64,000 nt of DNA from Maridesulfovibrio sp. (GTDB lineage: Bacteria > Desulfobacterota > Desulfovibrionia > Desulfovibrionales > Desulfovibrionaceae). The position numbers were made by a program, and so were the translations under genes. Below the pieces are notes generated by a model. The model did not search any database and was not told the DNA's origin. It saw only the letters and a program-made list of their open reading frames with translations. Numbering within the stretch: position 1 is the first letter of the stretch; each line of letters begins with the position of its first letter. Below are positions 43,432-53,900 of this stretch, in pieces. The stretch lies in the NCBI RefSeq assembly GCF_963666665.1, contig NZ_OY762999.1, positions 2,361,501-2,425,500 on the forward strand. Reading direction: 5' to 3'.

Positions 43432-44172
43432 TTAAAAAGACCGAAAATCACGACAGGAAGCCAGTTCCTTCTTTAGCTCTTCTTCATAATTATCCCCAAG
43501 CCGGACAGTCATATACTTGTGCTGGGACTTGGCTGCAGTGGCTAGAAATCCTTCCACCTTCTTGGCAGTGCTGTGATAGATATGCCGGATTGTAACCTGA
43601 TGATCGACCACCACCGGAAATCCCGCTCGGTGGAGAGCCAGCGAATTCCAGACATCCACTCCGTAACCGTAGATATTGCCATCATAATCAAGCCCGCCGA
43701 TTTTATTCAGGCATTCAATGTTGAACAGCGTGGAAATACCGTCAATGTAAGGAACTAGAGAGTATTGCATCCCCGGCTTTTCCACCATTTGCGGATGATA
43801 CGGGCTACGATGAGTAGCCGGAGAATATACTCCAACAGGTCCTATCTTGGCATCCAGCTGTTCCAGACGTTTCCATGCCTTAAGGATGTGCGGAGGCTTT
43901 GAGCCGAACCAGATATCATTATTCAAAAACCAGAGATGGGTGTAGCCCCTGCCTTGAAACTCTTTAAGGCAGTAGTCCAATGCTCCAGCCCAATACAGAT
44001 TTTCTTCAAGCCTGCGCCACGCTCCGGGAAAAGGTTCAGGTGCATGGTTATCAAGCACGTAAAGATGCTTTGACCACTTGGGATCGGACTGCTCAAGCTG
44101 CTCCTTGACCCTTGAAGTAAGGGCCGGATCACCATAATGCAGGATAACAATTGCCAGTTGCCTGTCTGCCAC
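43432..44172 (-). CDS. Family 2-like glycosyltransferase
   Basis: 246 residues from a GTG with AAGGAG 6 bp upstream. GT-A fold with IVILHYGDPALT at the N-terminus, the metal-binding-like LWFLNNDIWFGS in the middle and a late IYGYGVDVWNSLALHRAG acceptor region. Sugar donor and acceptor are unknown. It is divergent from a TPR-glycosyltransferase gene across an 82-bp spacer, suggesting both serve one glycan or protein-glycosylation task. Confidence 0.8.
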   Translation of the reverse strand: MADRQLAIVILHYGDPALTSRVKEQLEQSDPKWSKHLYVLDNHAPEPFPGAWRRLEENLYWAGALDYCLKEFQGRGYTHLWFLNNDIWFGSKPPHILKAWKRLEQLDAKIGPVGVYSPATHRSPYHPQMVEKPGMQYSLVPYIDGISTLFNIECLNKIGGLDYDGNIYGYGVDVWNSLALHRAGFPVVVDHQVTIRHIYHSTAKKVEGFLATAAKSQHKYMTVRLGDNYEEELKKELASCRDFRSF

Positions 44173-44254
44173 AGCAAACTCCTTGCAATGAATAAGGATT
44201 AACTAGTAAAGAAATACTCTAGAAGTTATTAACAATTCCATCAAGGGCAGTATC

Positions 44255-45901
44255 ATGGACACATTCTGGAACAGGCTCCCACGAGAACTTGCAGAGAAAT
44301 TTCTGGCCGGGGGCGTCGGACGCACTCATTTAACATCCATCGGCTACAAGTGCATTGAATTCAGCAAAAACGATCCCGCCAACCGCGAACTATTTATTAA
44401 GCTCGCCTTTGAAACCCTGATTTCTGCATGGTGCCATGATTCCCTGAATCTACAAAGCGCACAGCTGCAGCAAAACCTTATGGGGCAGGAAGGCCCGAAC
44501 TCCCCCATGGGCAAAATGCTGGCCCGCATTGTGGAAGAATCCCATAAAGACGACTTCAGTACACAGGAAAAACGCCTGCGCAACCTGATCAGCCGAGAAC
44601 GTTATGAGCAAGCCGCAGAAGTATTGGCCCAACTGCTTGAGGAATCTCCAACTTCACTTGCCCTGCTGAAAATTTCAAAAGAAATCTATGAAGCCACAGG
44701 AGAAAGACCGTTCCTTAATGCCTCTTTACAATTATTAGAAAATATCGATTTCAATTCCATGGAACCACTGCACGATTTTCTTTCCGCCAACCTGGCTTTC
44801 GCACAAGGGGAATACGCTCAGGCGGCCTCGTACTATGAAAAAGCCTACAATACAGGCTCATTCCCCGAAGCCCTGCCAAGACTGGGCGAATGCCTGCTGC
44901 GCATGGGCAACCGTGCCGAGGCTATCAGACTTTATCAGCAGGACACAGACGCACGACCTTGGCGGATCAATACCCTGCTGCGGACAGCGGACCTGATCAG
45001 CGAAACAGATCTCCTCAGCAGTCCTCCTCCGGGCAAAGTAGCTATCCTGATATACAGCTACAACAAGGCCAAAGAACTGGACGCCACCCTCGAAGCTGTA
45101 TTCGCTGCAAAATATGAAAACACTTTTCTTGCAGTGCTGGATAACGGCAGCAATGACGGAACCGCAGCAATCATCGATAAATGGGAAGCTGAATCCAAAA
45201 CAAGGGATGATCTGCCCATGATCCGCTTTGACTTGCATGTAAATATCGGCGCCCCGGCAGCACGCAACTGGCTGCTCTTTCATCCTCAAATTGCAAAGGC
45301 GGACTTCGCTGCTTTCCTTGATGACGACGCCCTGCCGCCACAGGACTGGCTACTTAAGCTTGGGGCTGCAATAAAGAATTACCCTGATGCCGGGGTCTGG
45401 GGCTGTAAAGTTGTGGATGCTCCTAATCCGCGCAAAATCCAAAGTGTAGACCTGCATATCAAGAATGAAAACAGCACGGACGGTTCGCAACTGCGCACAA
45501 CCGACATTCAGCTCGAGACTATGGATTATGGACAGTTTGATTATATGCGCCCCTGTGGTTCAGTAACCGGATGCTGCCACATCATACGCATGGATGATCT
45601 TGAAACAGCAGGCGGATTCGACATCCGTTTCTCCCCCTCACAATTCGACGACCTCGACCGGGACTTGCGACTCTGCCTGCAAAAGAAAGTTCCGGTATAT
45701 CAAGGACACCTGCAAGTCCGACATTTAAAGAGGACTGGAACTGCCGGAGCTACCAACAAGAAAGCCGCCGCCATCCAGATCGGAAATCAATCCCGGCTGG
45801 ATATGAAATATTCATCCCTTGAAGCCCGCGACATTAACGAAGCAGACTTCAGGGCAGCCCTTGCAGATGTGCTGCGAAAAGAAAAAATAGTGCATAATTA
45901 A
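44255..45901 (+). CDS. TPR-domain family 2 glycosyltransferase
   Basis: 548 residues. The first about 260 residues are helical with TPR-like repeats (ERYEQAAEVLAQLLEESPTS, GEYAQAASYYEKAYNTGSF, GNRAEAIRLYQQDTDARP). A GT-A catalytic domain follows (about 270-500): VAILIYSYNKAKELDATLEA, LDNGSNDGT and the FLDDDALPP metal-binding motif. TPR fusions often bind protein acceptors, so protein (for example flagellin) glycosylation is possible. Acceptor not known. Confidence 0.82.
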   Translation: MDTFWNRLPRELAEKFLAGGVGRTHLTSIGYKCIEFSKNDPANRELFIKLAFETLISAWCHDSLNLQSAQLQQNLMGQEGPNSPMGKMLARIVEESHKDDFSTQEKRLRNLISRERYEQAAEVLAQLLEESPTSLALLKISKEIYEATGERPFLNASLQLLENIDFNSMEPLHDFLSANLAFAQGEYAQAASYYEKAYNTGSFPEALPRLGECLLRMGNRAEAIRLYQQDTDARPWRINTLLRTADLISETDLLSSPPPGKVAILIYSYNKAKELDATLEAVFAAKYENTFLAVLDNGSNDGTAAIIDKWEAESKTRDDLPMIRFDLHVNIGAPAARNWLLFHPQIAKADFAAFLDDDALPPQDWLLKLGAAIKNYPDAGVWGCKVVDAPNPRKIQSVDLHIKNENSTDGSQLRTTDIQLETMDYGQFDYMRPCGSVTGCCHIIRMDDLETAGGFDIRFSPSQFDDLDRDLRLCLQKKVPVYQGHLQVRHLKRTGTAGATNKKAAAIQIGNQSRLDMKYSSLEARDINEADFRAALADVLRKEKIVHN

Positions 45902-45935
45902 AAAGGTCTCCGGAGAAAATTCCGGAGACCTTTAC
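45901..45935. terminator. Bidirectional terminator between the glycosyltransferase and chemoreceptor genes
   Basis: AAAGGTCTCCGGA pairs with TCCGGAGACCTTT; it lies between convergent stop codons. Confidence 0.85.
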
Positions 45936-45959
45936 TTTGCTCTCTACTAAAAACCTGCT

Positions 45960-47963
45960 TTAGAACTTTTCAAAATCACCATCATCAGCTTCCATATCCA
46001 GACTCAGCCCCCCCATATCAGAAGACGAGGCTGCAGCAACAGGCTTAGGAGCCGAAAGGGGGCGGGAGGCAGGAGCTTCCTGCCTTGTTTTTTCAACCGG
46101 AATGTGACTGACAGGTAAAGCTCTGGGCTGCGAATATGACAAACTTCCGTAACCGCTTACTTTAAAGAAAGACATGGTGTTTTCCAGCAAAGCACTCTGG
46201 GATGAAAGTTCCTCACTGGTGGAGGCCATTTCCTCAGAAGCCGAGGCATTTTGCTGAATAACGGAATCAAGCTGGGTAATGGCCTTACTGATCTGCTCTG
46301 CACCGGAATTTTGTTCCGTACTGGCGGAGGCTATTTCCTGAACCAGTTCTGCTGTTTTCTGGATGTTTGGAACAAGATTATCAAGCATGTCTCCGGCTTT
46401 TTCAGCCACGGTCACCGTACTAGAGGAAAGCTCACTGATTTCGCCGGCGGCTTTACCGCTTCGCTCGGCCAGCTTACGTACTTCCGCAGCAACAACGGCA
46501 AACCCTTTACCATGCTCCCCGGCTCGCGCAGCTTCAATGGCGGCATTAAGTGCCAGCAGGTTGGTCTGTCGGGCAATTTCTTCAATGATGGATATCTTCT
46601 CAGCAATATTCTTCATTGCTGAAACAGCTTCGGATACAGCCCCACCACTCTCCTGAGCATCTAAAGCAGACTTGAGAGCGATCTCTTCGGTTGTCTGAGC
46701 GTTCATGGTATTTTGCTTGATATTACTGGCCATCTCCTCAATAGAGGCTGAGACTTCCTCGATTGAAGCGGCCTGTTCGGTTGCCCCCTGTGAAAGCCCT
46801 TCTGCAGAGGCCGAAAGTTCAGTGCTACCTGAAGCTACGTTGCTTGCACCGGCCCGAACATCAGAAACAACCTGCGTAAGTTGTGCTGCCATGTTGCGCA
46901 TGTTCCCGTAAACACCGATTGCAGGCTCAACAAACCTGAGATCCAAATCTCCGCCGGCAATGCGCTGGGCAACATTCGCGATTTCAGCCGGATCACTGCC
47001 AAGCTGCCTGTTAACAGTCCTGATGATAAAACCTGCGGTGACAACACCAACTGCAAGGGCAATAAGACTGATGCCGACCGCCATCATAATTGCTTGATTG
47101 TTGGCAGCCTGAAGTTTAGGCCCCAGCACATCCTGATCAGCCATAACAGAAAGCTTAACGTCTTCGACATTATTGGCTATCTCCGGTCCAAGTTTATCAA
47201 GATGATTTGCTATCACATCATTGCGGTCAAAAATAACCTTGGTCAAACCGGCAAAGGCAGACATATATTTTTCTTTCAGATCAATCACTTCACTGAGGAG
47301 GCGGCGGCGTTCAGGGTTTTGCAGGCTACGATCCAGATCTTCCAGCAACTTGCTAAAATCTTTCGCCTCACTTTTAACCCTATCTACTGAAGCCTGTGCG
47401 TTGTCATCCAAAAATTTAACCACATATAATCTGGCGAGCAAAAGGTTACGCATGGCATGACCGCTTAAAACAGCTGCGCTCATATCATTATCCCGCTCTG
47501 CTGTTTGTAAAATGCGGGTTAATTTTTGCTCCATCAAAGGACCATTTACGTTCAACACGTCATTTACATAATGATTGCGTTCTACCCTGAATTCTTTGAT
47601 TTTTTCAAAGTATCCACCATATTCTCTAACCTCTGCATCTGCCTTGGCAATAAGGCTGGCCCTATCGGGCTTTTTAATTTCACTGACGGCCTCATCCATA
47701 AACCCGCGCATTTTTGCATAGTAATCGTCATATTCCTTTAGGTCCTTTTCACTACCGGTAAGGATAAAGTCCTTAACATTCATGCGGACCATCAGCATAT
47801 TAGCCTGTAGCCGTCCACTCAGATTGGTATCCCTTGCCAATCCCCGGTATTGGTTGAAACCTTCACTGGAATTTTCAAGTGCCCAGAATGAGATAACTGC
47901 CAGAATAAGCAGCAAGCCAAGGACGGAACCAAAACCTAGCATTAGTTTTGCCGACAATTTCAT
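45960..47963 (-). CDS. Methyl-accepting chemotaxis protein, HBM-like sensor and CheR-type pentapeptide
   Basis: 667 residues. Membrane helix 1 (about 8-30), a helical periplasmic domain (about 35-285) that shares the GFNQYRGLARDTNLSGR start with the other HBM-like receptor in this window, helix 2 (about 292-312), HAMP, coiled coil and the tip AIEAARAGEHGKGFAVVAAE. The C-terminus has a Pro/Ala-rich linker (about 605-645) and ends in DFEKF, which fits the x-aromatic-x-x-aromatic tether used by CheR/CheB to dock on receptors. It probably responds to small organic acids, by family only. Convergent with the TPR-glycosyltransferase gene. Confidence 0.9.
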   Translation of the reverse strand: MKLSAKLMLGFGSVLGLLLILAVISFWALENSSEGFNQYRGLARDTNLSGRLQANMLMVRMNVKDFILTGSEKDLKEYDDYYAKMRGFMDEAVSEIKKPDRASLIAKADAEVREYGGYFEKIKEFRVERNHYVNDVLNVNGPLMEQKLTRILQTAERDNDMSAAVLSGHAMRNLLLARLYVVKFLDDNAQASVDRVKSEAKDFSKLLEDLDRSLQNPERRRLLSEVIDLKEKYMSAFAGLTKVIFDRNDVIANHLDKLGPEIANNVEDVKLSVMADQDVLGPKLQAANNQAIMMAVGISLIALAVGVVTAGFIIRTVNRQLGSDPAEIANVAQRIAGGDLDLRFVEPAIGVYGNMRNMAAQLTQVVSDVRAGASNVASGSTELSASAEGLSQGATEQAASIEEVSASIEEMASNIKQNTMNAQTTEEIALKSALDAQESGGAVSEAVSAMKNIAEKISIIEEIARQTNLLALNAAIEAARAGEHGKGFAVVAAEVRKLAERSGKAAGEISELSSSTVTVAEKAGDMLDNLVPNIQKTAELVQEIASASTEQNSGAEQISKAITQLDSVIQQNASASEEMASTSEELSSQSALLENTMSFFKVSGYGSLSYSQPRALPVSHIPVEKTRQEAPASRPLSAPKPVAAASSSDMGGLSLDMEADDGDFEKF

Positions 47964-48142
47964 TTTATCCCCCCAAAAAAGCTACTGAGTGAATCTGCTA
48001 AACAAGGCATAAAACAATACCTATGAAAATGAATAATACATCAAATTTTACTTTATTTAAAAGGGAAATGAATATTTTTTTAGGCAACTCAGAAAAAAGG
48101 CAACAACCTCTTTTACAACAAGCACTTACTCACAAAAAACAA

Positions 48143-48180
48143 ATAAAAAAAAGGCGGCTGCAAAAGTCACAGCCGCCATT
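48143..48180 (-). terminator. Terminator after the iron-sulfur flavoprotein gene
   Basis: GGCGGCTG pairs with CAGCCGCC; on the minus strand it is followed by a run of T. Confidence 0.85.
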
Positions 48181-48212
48181 AAAAAACATGACTCTATTAT
48201 TACTTCTAAATA

Positions 48213-48833
48213 CTAACCTTCTCCGTACTGCTCGCCAGCCTTAGGAAAAGAATCCAGATGCGGCTTGATAGCTTTGCCCAACCAATCAATGGTACGTCCA
48301 AGATGATTCATATTTGCAATACCTTCATCATCGTTGAGAACTTCGCCCTTGTTCAATCCATACCCCATGTTCCAATAGGTGGACCCCGGCATGACCATTC
48401 CATTAATCTGGTATAGATGATTTATACTGTCAAAGACATGAGTAGCTCCACCTCGGCGTACGGCAACAGCTGCTCCGCCTATTTTTCCTGCCAACTGACG
48501 GTCATTGGCAAGGGCTACCATACCGGCCCGGTCTATCAAGGCTTTGATTTCTGTAGACACGTCAGCAAAATATGTGGGGGAGCCGATGACAATCGCATCA
48601 GCGCGGACCATCTTCTCGTAAACTTCATTAAGCTTGTCATTATCGACAACACACTTGCTGTCCTTATTTTCCCAACATTTCATGCAAGCCATGCAGCCCC
48701 GTATTTTCTTGCCTCCAAGCTGGTAAAGCTCAGTTTCCCAGCCTGCACTTTCAAGTGGTTCCAAAACTTTTTGCAGCATGCTTTCAGTATTACCGCCCTT
48801 ACGGGGGCTGCCGTTAATAGCAAGTACGTACAT
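48213..48833 (-). CDS. Iron-sulfur flavoprotein / NADPH-dependent FMN reductase family
   Basis: 206 residues from the ATG at 48833, with GGAG 6-7 bp upstream; longer in-frame starts lack a site. Flavodoxin-like fold with the phosphate-binding INGSPRKGGNTESM, and a compact cysteine motif CMACMKCWENKDSKC (C-x2-C-x2-C-x7-C) as in iron-sulfur flavoproteins of anaerobes. GSPTYFADVSTEIKALIDRAG is the second flavin segment. Such proteins move electrons from ferredoxin or NAD(P)H to unknown acceptors and may detoxify oxygen species. Monocistronic. Confidence 0.87.
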   Translation of the reverse strand: MYVLAINGSPRKGGNTESMLQKVLEPLESAGWETELYQLGGKKIRGCMACMKCWENKDSKCVVDNDKLNEVYEKMVRADAIVIGSPTYFADVSTEIKALIDRAGMVALANDRQLAGKIGGAAVAVRRGGATHVFDSINHLYQINGMVMPGSTYWNMGYGLNKGEVLNDDEGIANMNHLGRTIDWLGKAIKPHLDSFPKAGEQYGEG

Positions 48834-49003
48834 TTTTTTCTCCATTAGTATGTTCTTCTTAAGTAAACCGGCCAAAATTTACGACCCTGTCTTCATGTAC
48901 CATTAAAGCGCAAAAAAACGATTACTGATTCAAACTCACATGGCGTAGTTACACATCATACTTTTGGCTGAAATACTATTTGCAGTAGAGAGAAAAGCAG
49001 TCC

Positions 49004-50479
49004 TTACGGGTTAGGACTAAGCATTCGCTGCATCAGGCAACGAACCGAAACCAATCCGGCAAATTCACCATTTTTGGTTACAGCAATAGGATCAAACGTA
49101 TAGCTTCCCTCGCGGGAAAGGGCACTGCGGGCAACTGAGTCAAGCCCCGATTCAGCGGATAGGACCAGCAGTTCCTTATCCATAACAACGGACACCGGAC
49201 GGCCAAGAAATAGCGCTTTATCCGTTTCCCTGCGCACGATTTCATCCATACGTCCTTTAGTGATCATCCCTACCGGCGACAATCCATCAAGAACAATCAG
49301 ACAGGCCCATTCGCCACTGTCATGCAACTTTAGAAGGGCATCGGAAACCTTGCTGTCGATTGCAATCGTCTGTGCAGGCCAAACCATTTCTCCCAGCGAA
49401 CCTTCCAAATCCCTCTCTATAGCATCAGCCTTACCAATAACCTGATAAGTACGGATGGAATGCTGAATACCTTTGACGGAAATAGCCGCACGGCCCAGAC
49501 AACGGAAATCCTCTTTCACCAAGGCCCATGTTTCGTGTGAAATCAATATCTGGTCCGGCGGTGCATTCTGCTCCAAACGGGCAGCGACATTAACCTGACC
49601 GCCGATAATCGTGTAATCCATCAGCTGCTTGGAACCAAAGTTGCCCACAGTACAAAAGCCCGTATTAATACCCATACGGATTTTAAAGGGACTTGAAATA
49701 CCCAGTTCAAACCACTCCTGCTGCATTTCTTTAATAGCATCGCGCATCTCAATAGCCATATTCAAACATGCTACCGCATCCTCTTTATGGCCTTTGGACA
49801 CAGGGTCGCCGAAAAAGATCAGCACGGCATCACCGATGTATTTATCGATAGTCCCACCATGTTTCAGGGCGATGGATGCCATCCGGTCAAGGTAGTTGTT
49901 CAGCAGCGCGGTCATATCCTCAGGTTCCATACGCTCTGTGGTGGAAGTAAAACCTACGATATCTGAAAAAAAGATCGTCAACTTTTTACGTTTGGCACCT
50001 ATAAGCGTATCCTGAGTACCTTCAAATATGGATTCGTAAACCTGAGGAGAAAGATATCTTCCCAGTTTATCTGACAACTCGGCCAGCCTGTCTGCCTGTT
50101 CTTTCTGAATCAATGCGGACGCAACACGCCGCAGAACCATCGGCGGACTCAAGGGGCGGTATATGAAATCAAAAACCCCGCATTCAAAATAACCGTACTC
50201 TTCGTCCGGGCGGGTTGCCCCTGAAATCAAAAGAAGCGGAATATTGCGGGTCACCTCACTGAACTTTAACCTCCTGCCCAGATCCAGACAATCAACTTCA
50301 GGTAAATCAGCGTCCAAAAGGATTAAATCAGGCTGTTCCTTTGCTGCTATTTCGAACAGATGCGACCCGTTCATAGCCATCAGCAAGGCATAGTCATCAC
50401 GCAGAATTTCCGCGAATACATCCATTTCTGGTTTATTTCTATCTACAATAAATATTGTCGGGCGGTTTCTTTTCGGCAC
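49004..50479 (-). CDS. Response-regulator class III adenylate cyclase with CBS pair
   Basis: 491 residues, GTG start with AAGGAG 8 bp upstream. REC domain (about 8-125; the phospho-acceptor Asp is in LILLDADLP), a linker, a class III cyclase domain (about 150-335) with FFSDIVGFTSTTERM, KYIGDAVLIFFGDP and DYTIIGGQVNVAARLE, where Lys and Asp favour ATP over GTP, then two CBS motifs (about 360-485). It should make cAMP under control of a histidine kinase, with the CBS pair possibly binding adenine nucleotides. No kinase gene is adjacent. Confidence 0.88.
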   Translation of the reverse strand: MPKRNRPTIFIVDRNKPEMDVFAEILRDDYALLMAMNGSHLFEIAAKEQPDLILLDADLPEVDCLDLGRRLKFSEVTRNIPLLLISGATRPDEEYGYFECGVFDFIYRPLSPPMVLRRVASALIQKEQADRLAELSDKLGRYLSPQVYESIFEGTQDTLIGAKRKKLTIFFSDIVGFTSTTERMEPEDMTALLNNYLDRMASIALKHGGTIDKYIGDAVLIFFGDPVSKGHKEDAVACLNMAIEMRDAIKEMQQEWFELGISSPFKIRMGINTGFCTVGNFGSKQLMDYTIIGGQVNVAARLEQNAPPDQILISHETWALVKEDFRCLGRAAISVKGIQHSIRTYQVIGKADAIERDLEGSLGEMVWPAQTIAIDSKVSDALLKLHDSGEWACLIVLDGLSPVGMITKGRMDEIVRRETDKALFLGRPVSVVMDKELLVLSAESGLDSVARSALSREGSYTFDPIAVTKNGEFAGLVSVRCLMQRMLSPNP

Positions 50480-50605
50480 AATAATTCTCCTTTTCCAACC
50501 TGCCTTTCAAACCTTCTTTACCCAACTGCAAAGGATATTAAAACAAAAATATAACAAACCCCATAACCAAAAGTCTGTTTTCTAAAATCGCATAGTCTGA
50601 GCAGA

Positions 50606-50638
50606 CAAAAAGACCCTCAACAAATGAGGGTCTTTTAA
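50606..50638. terminator. Terminator after the glutaredoxin-like gene
   Basis: AGACCCTCA pairs with TGAGGGTCT; A and T runs on both sides allow use in either direction. Confidence 0.8.
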
Positions 50639-50675
50639 TTTTGTGAATTCGGCAACCTGCCGAAAATTAAACATT

Positions 50676-50879
50676 TCAAGATCCGCGATTGTAACCGACA
50701 GTCACATTGCCATCTTCTACAATCACTGGAATCCTTCTTTTTCCTCCGGAAAGCTCCAGCATTTTGTTCAGATCATCCACAGACATGAGCACATCCACAA
50801 ATTCAGCATCCGGATACGCTTCCCGCGCTCTTCTGGTATGCGGGCATGTGGATTTACCATAAATAATCATTTTAGGCAT
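50676..50879 (-). CDS. Small glutaredoxin-like protein
   Basis: 67 residues, AGGAGAG before the ATG. Thioredoxin-fold miniprotein: MIIYGKSTCPHTRRAREAY carries a C-P-H-T active site, and the cis-Pro region is RRIPVIVEDGNVTVGY. Length is short for glutaredoxins (about 80) but usual for the small family often annotated as UXX-star, of which selenocysteine forms are known; here the residue is a normal cysteine (TGC). Partner unknown. Confidence 0.75.
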   Translation of the reverse strand: MPKMIIYGKSTCPHTRRAREAYPDAEFVDVLMSVDDLNKMLELSGGKRRIPVIVEDGNVTVGYNRGS

Positions 50880-50939
50880 GTCTCTCTCCTGTTCACATCA
50901 AAATAGCATTGGAAGAAGATTCATGTCCAACAGGATATT

Positions 50940-53900
50940 TTATCTACTATTTCGGCGCAGGCGTATGAATAAGGATCCCAAAGCAATTATTACCAAGAAA
51001 AGCGGACTATATTCATCATTCATCCCAATGGTGCACCCGGTCCCGCTGCCTCCGGCCCTGTTCATACCAAGAATCTGGGGATCATCTATCACCCCCGGCT
51101 CCGGATTTTCATCATAAGGTCCGCCATCCTTGATCACTGAGACAATATAATATGACGCCGTAGCATTTAACGCCCGGACAGGATCAACGAATTTCCCGGC
51201 CACATCTGTAAGCCACCAATTCCCATCTTTATAATCTTCAAAACCGGCGTAGTTAAACTGCATGTTGGTGCCGTTATTGAAAAGCTTTGCCAGAGTTAAT
51301 TCGTCTGCTTTAACTTGCGGCAGACCGGTTGCAGCATATCGAATACTGATCAGGCCATCTGCTTGAGTCTGGACACAAAACGCTGATTGATCGCTATAAA
51401 CATTGTTAAATGCTGTTCCATACACGGAATTAACATTTTCGGCAGTACGGGTCGCACGGGTCTTACTTAAAAATGTAGAGGTAGGTGCATCGGGCTGGTC
51501 TATATTAAGTTCAATTTCTCCTGCTGTCGGAGTATCACCTGCCATTGCACTCATAACTAATGCATACGGCTGCGGTCCGACGGGGATATTGTATGCTGAT
51601 ATTTCCGCCGTATATGTCCCTTTCTGCGGCTTATCAATAGTAACTGATACTGTATTGTTCAAACGGTCGAAACTGGTTGCGGCAACCTTTGTTCTGAAGG
51701 TAACTCCCATACCGGGCGTAATCGCTGCCTCCTGCCAGACACCGCCGACCTTAACCAAACCGCGGGTTGTCGGATTTCCAACCTGACAATAAACGCCGGA
51801 CAAACTTCCGCTCTTTTCTACAGCGACCACCACGCTACCATCCGCAATGGTAACCCCAACAGGCAAGGCGTATTCTCCTGACGGAATATATGCAAATGAC
51901 TTTCTGAAAATTTCATCTCCTACACCACCGTCATACCGGTAAACAACTATGGAAACCTCTTCAGCCACGCTGGCACTGTTAGAAAATGCAAGAATAACCG
52001 ATTCAAGAGTAGCTGGATAGGAAGGAGGAGTAACCCGTACACCTATTGCGCTGCCTTTATACATGCCACTGACACTGGTAACATACAGGTATTTAGTCAA
52101 AGGACTGAGACTGACCGCGTTATCTGGATAAACCCATGTTCCGTCAGGTTGCTTAACCCTTAAGTCCAGATCATTAACCAGCCCTCCGCCAACCGCAGAC
52201 GATCCGGGATAGTCAGTCCACCCAAGTGTTGCCTTAAACGGCTTTCCGTCATTCTCAACTTCAAAAGTAAAATTGCGCAGATAGGAATCATCTGAAGGAG
52301 CAGAATCCTTTATGTCATGATATTCAACCTTATACTGGGCATCAGAGTTGACAGAAGCCTCAAGATTAACCCGTCCCCAGCCCTGTGCATCGTCAGGTGC
52401 GTCATGGAGTTCCTGCGCTGCCTCTGTCCCATACTGACCGGGAGCAAGGGAAACAGCTCCGTGAATAAGCCCTGTTTTAATCAGGGCCGCACTTGGGTCG
52501 GTTATACTTTCCTCCTTGATCAGATACTCGCGGAAGATTGCCGCTGTACCGGAGACCAAAGGGGTAGCCATGCTGGTCCCGCCGGACCAGTAATAATCAT
52601 CATTAAATGCACCCCACCCGTTGCCAAGCTGCGCGGAAGAACGGGTGGAAAGAAGATTGGTGCCAGGCGCAATAACTTCCGGCTTATAGCGGCCGTCAAT
52701 GGTGGGACCTCGACTGGAAAAAGCGGCAACACCGTACGGCTTATCAGAAGTTGGATCAGAACCTACAGGATCGGCATAAGTCCTGAATTCACCCCAGTTC
52801 CTGACTGCAAACCCCTCCTTGCTCCCAGTGCGGTATGACTCTGAAGCCCCTACCGAAAGGCAATTCTTTGCTGTCGCCGGAGTATCAATGCAATAAATAT
52901 CAACAATGCCGTCTTGGTCTTTGTCATATCCGGCATTGCCCGCTGCAAATAGAATCAGAAAATCCTTATTACTCCACATAAACTGATCGACACTGACGGA
53001 CTCACTACTATAGTCCCCAACCCCGGAGGTCCCCCAGCTGTTACTGTGTATACGGGCTCCGGCATCAAAAGCAGGCTTGAAAAGATTTGCGAGATCCGAT
53101 GGTATGCCCGGTAAACGGGAGCTGCCATCATCAGCACCTACACTTTGAACATAAAGCTGTGTCTTAGGCGCTATCCCGGCATAACAGCTGGAGGGGAAAT
53201 TATTCTCTACAGGGGAAGAACCTGACTTAATTCCGTTTCCAGCTATAATTCCGGCAACATGAGTGCCATGCCCGCTACAGTCCTTGATGCTTGCACCGGA
53301 AAATACGCTATTGCTGACAATTCTGCTTCCGCCCTGACCGTCGCTGAAATCCTCATGAAGATTATCAACATCTCCGGTATCAATTCCACTGTCACAAACA
53401 GCGACAATCTGCCCATTACCGAAGAGCTTGCTGCCTGAAACAGGCCAGACTTTGTCCTGCACTGAACGGGCTTCGATTATACCCACGGCAATATTATTGT
53501 CGGTGCGATGTTCAGGTGCTTTCTCAATCCATTTAACACCCTTGATATCTTTAAGTCCGCCGACTTCCTGAATCGAAATCCTGACTTCAAGCTGAACACT
53601 CCATTCAGAGGACGAACTTGAAAGGACTGCCCCTCCTGCAGAACGAATTTCTTGTTCCAGTGAATTCACATCTTCGCCGGGAAAAGCAACAACACGAACG
53701 TCCAGCAGGCTGCCCTGCTCCTTAAGTTTGCCGGGAGTAATATCGTACACATCGCTCGATAACTTCAAATCAGCTTCATACTTGCCGAGCCAACGAACGA
53801 AGCTAAGATCCTCAACAGCAGAAACCTTTGCCGTGCCAAGCTTGATGATAAATGCATATTGCGGAATATAGTCGTAAAAAACTACCCCCTGATCGGAGAT

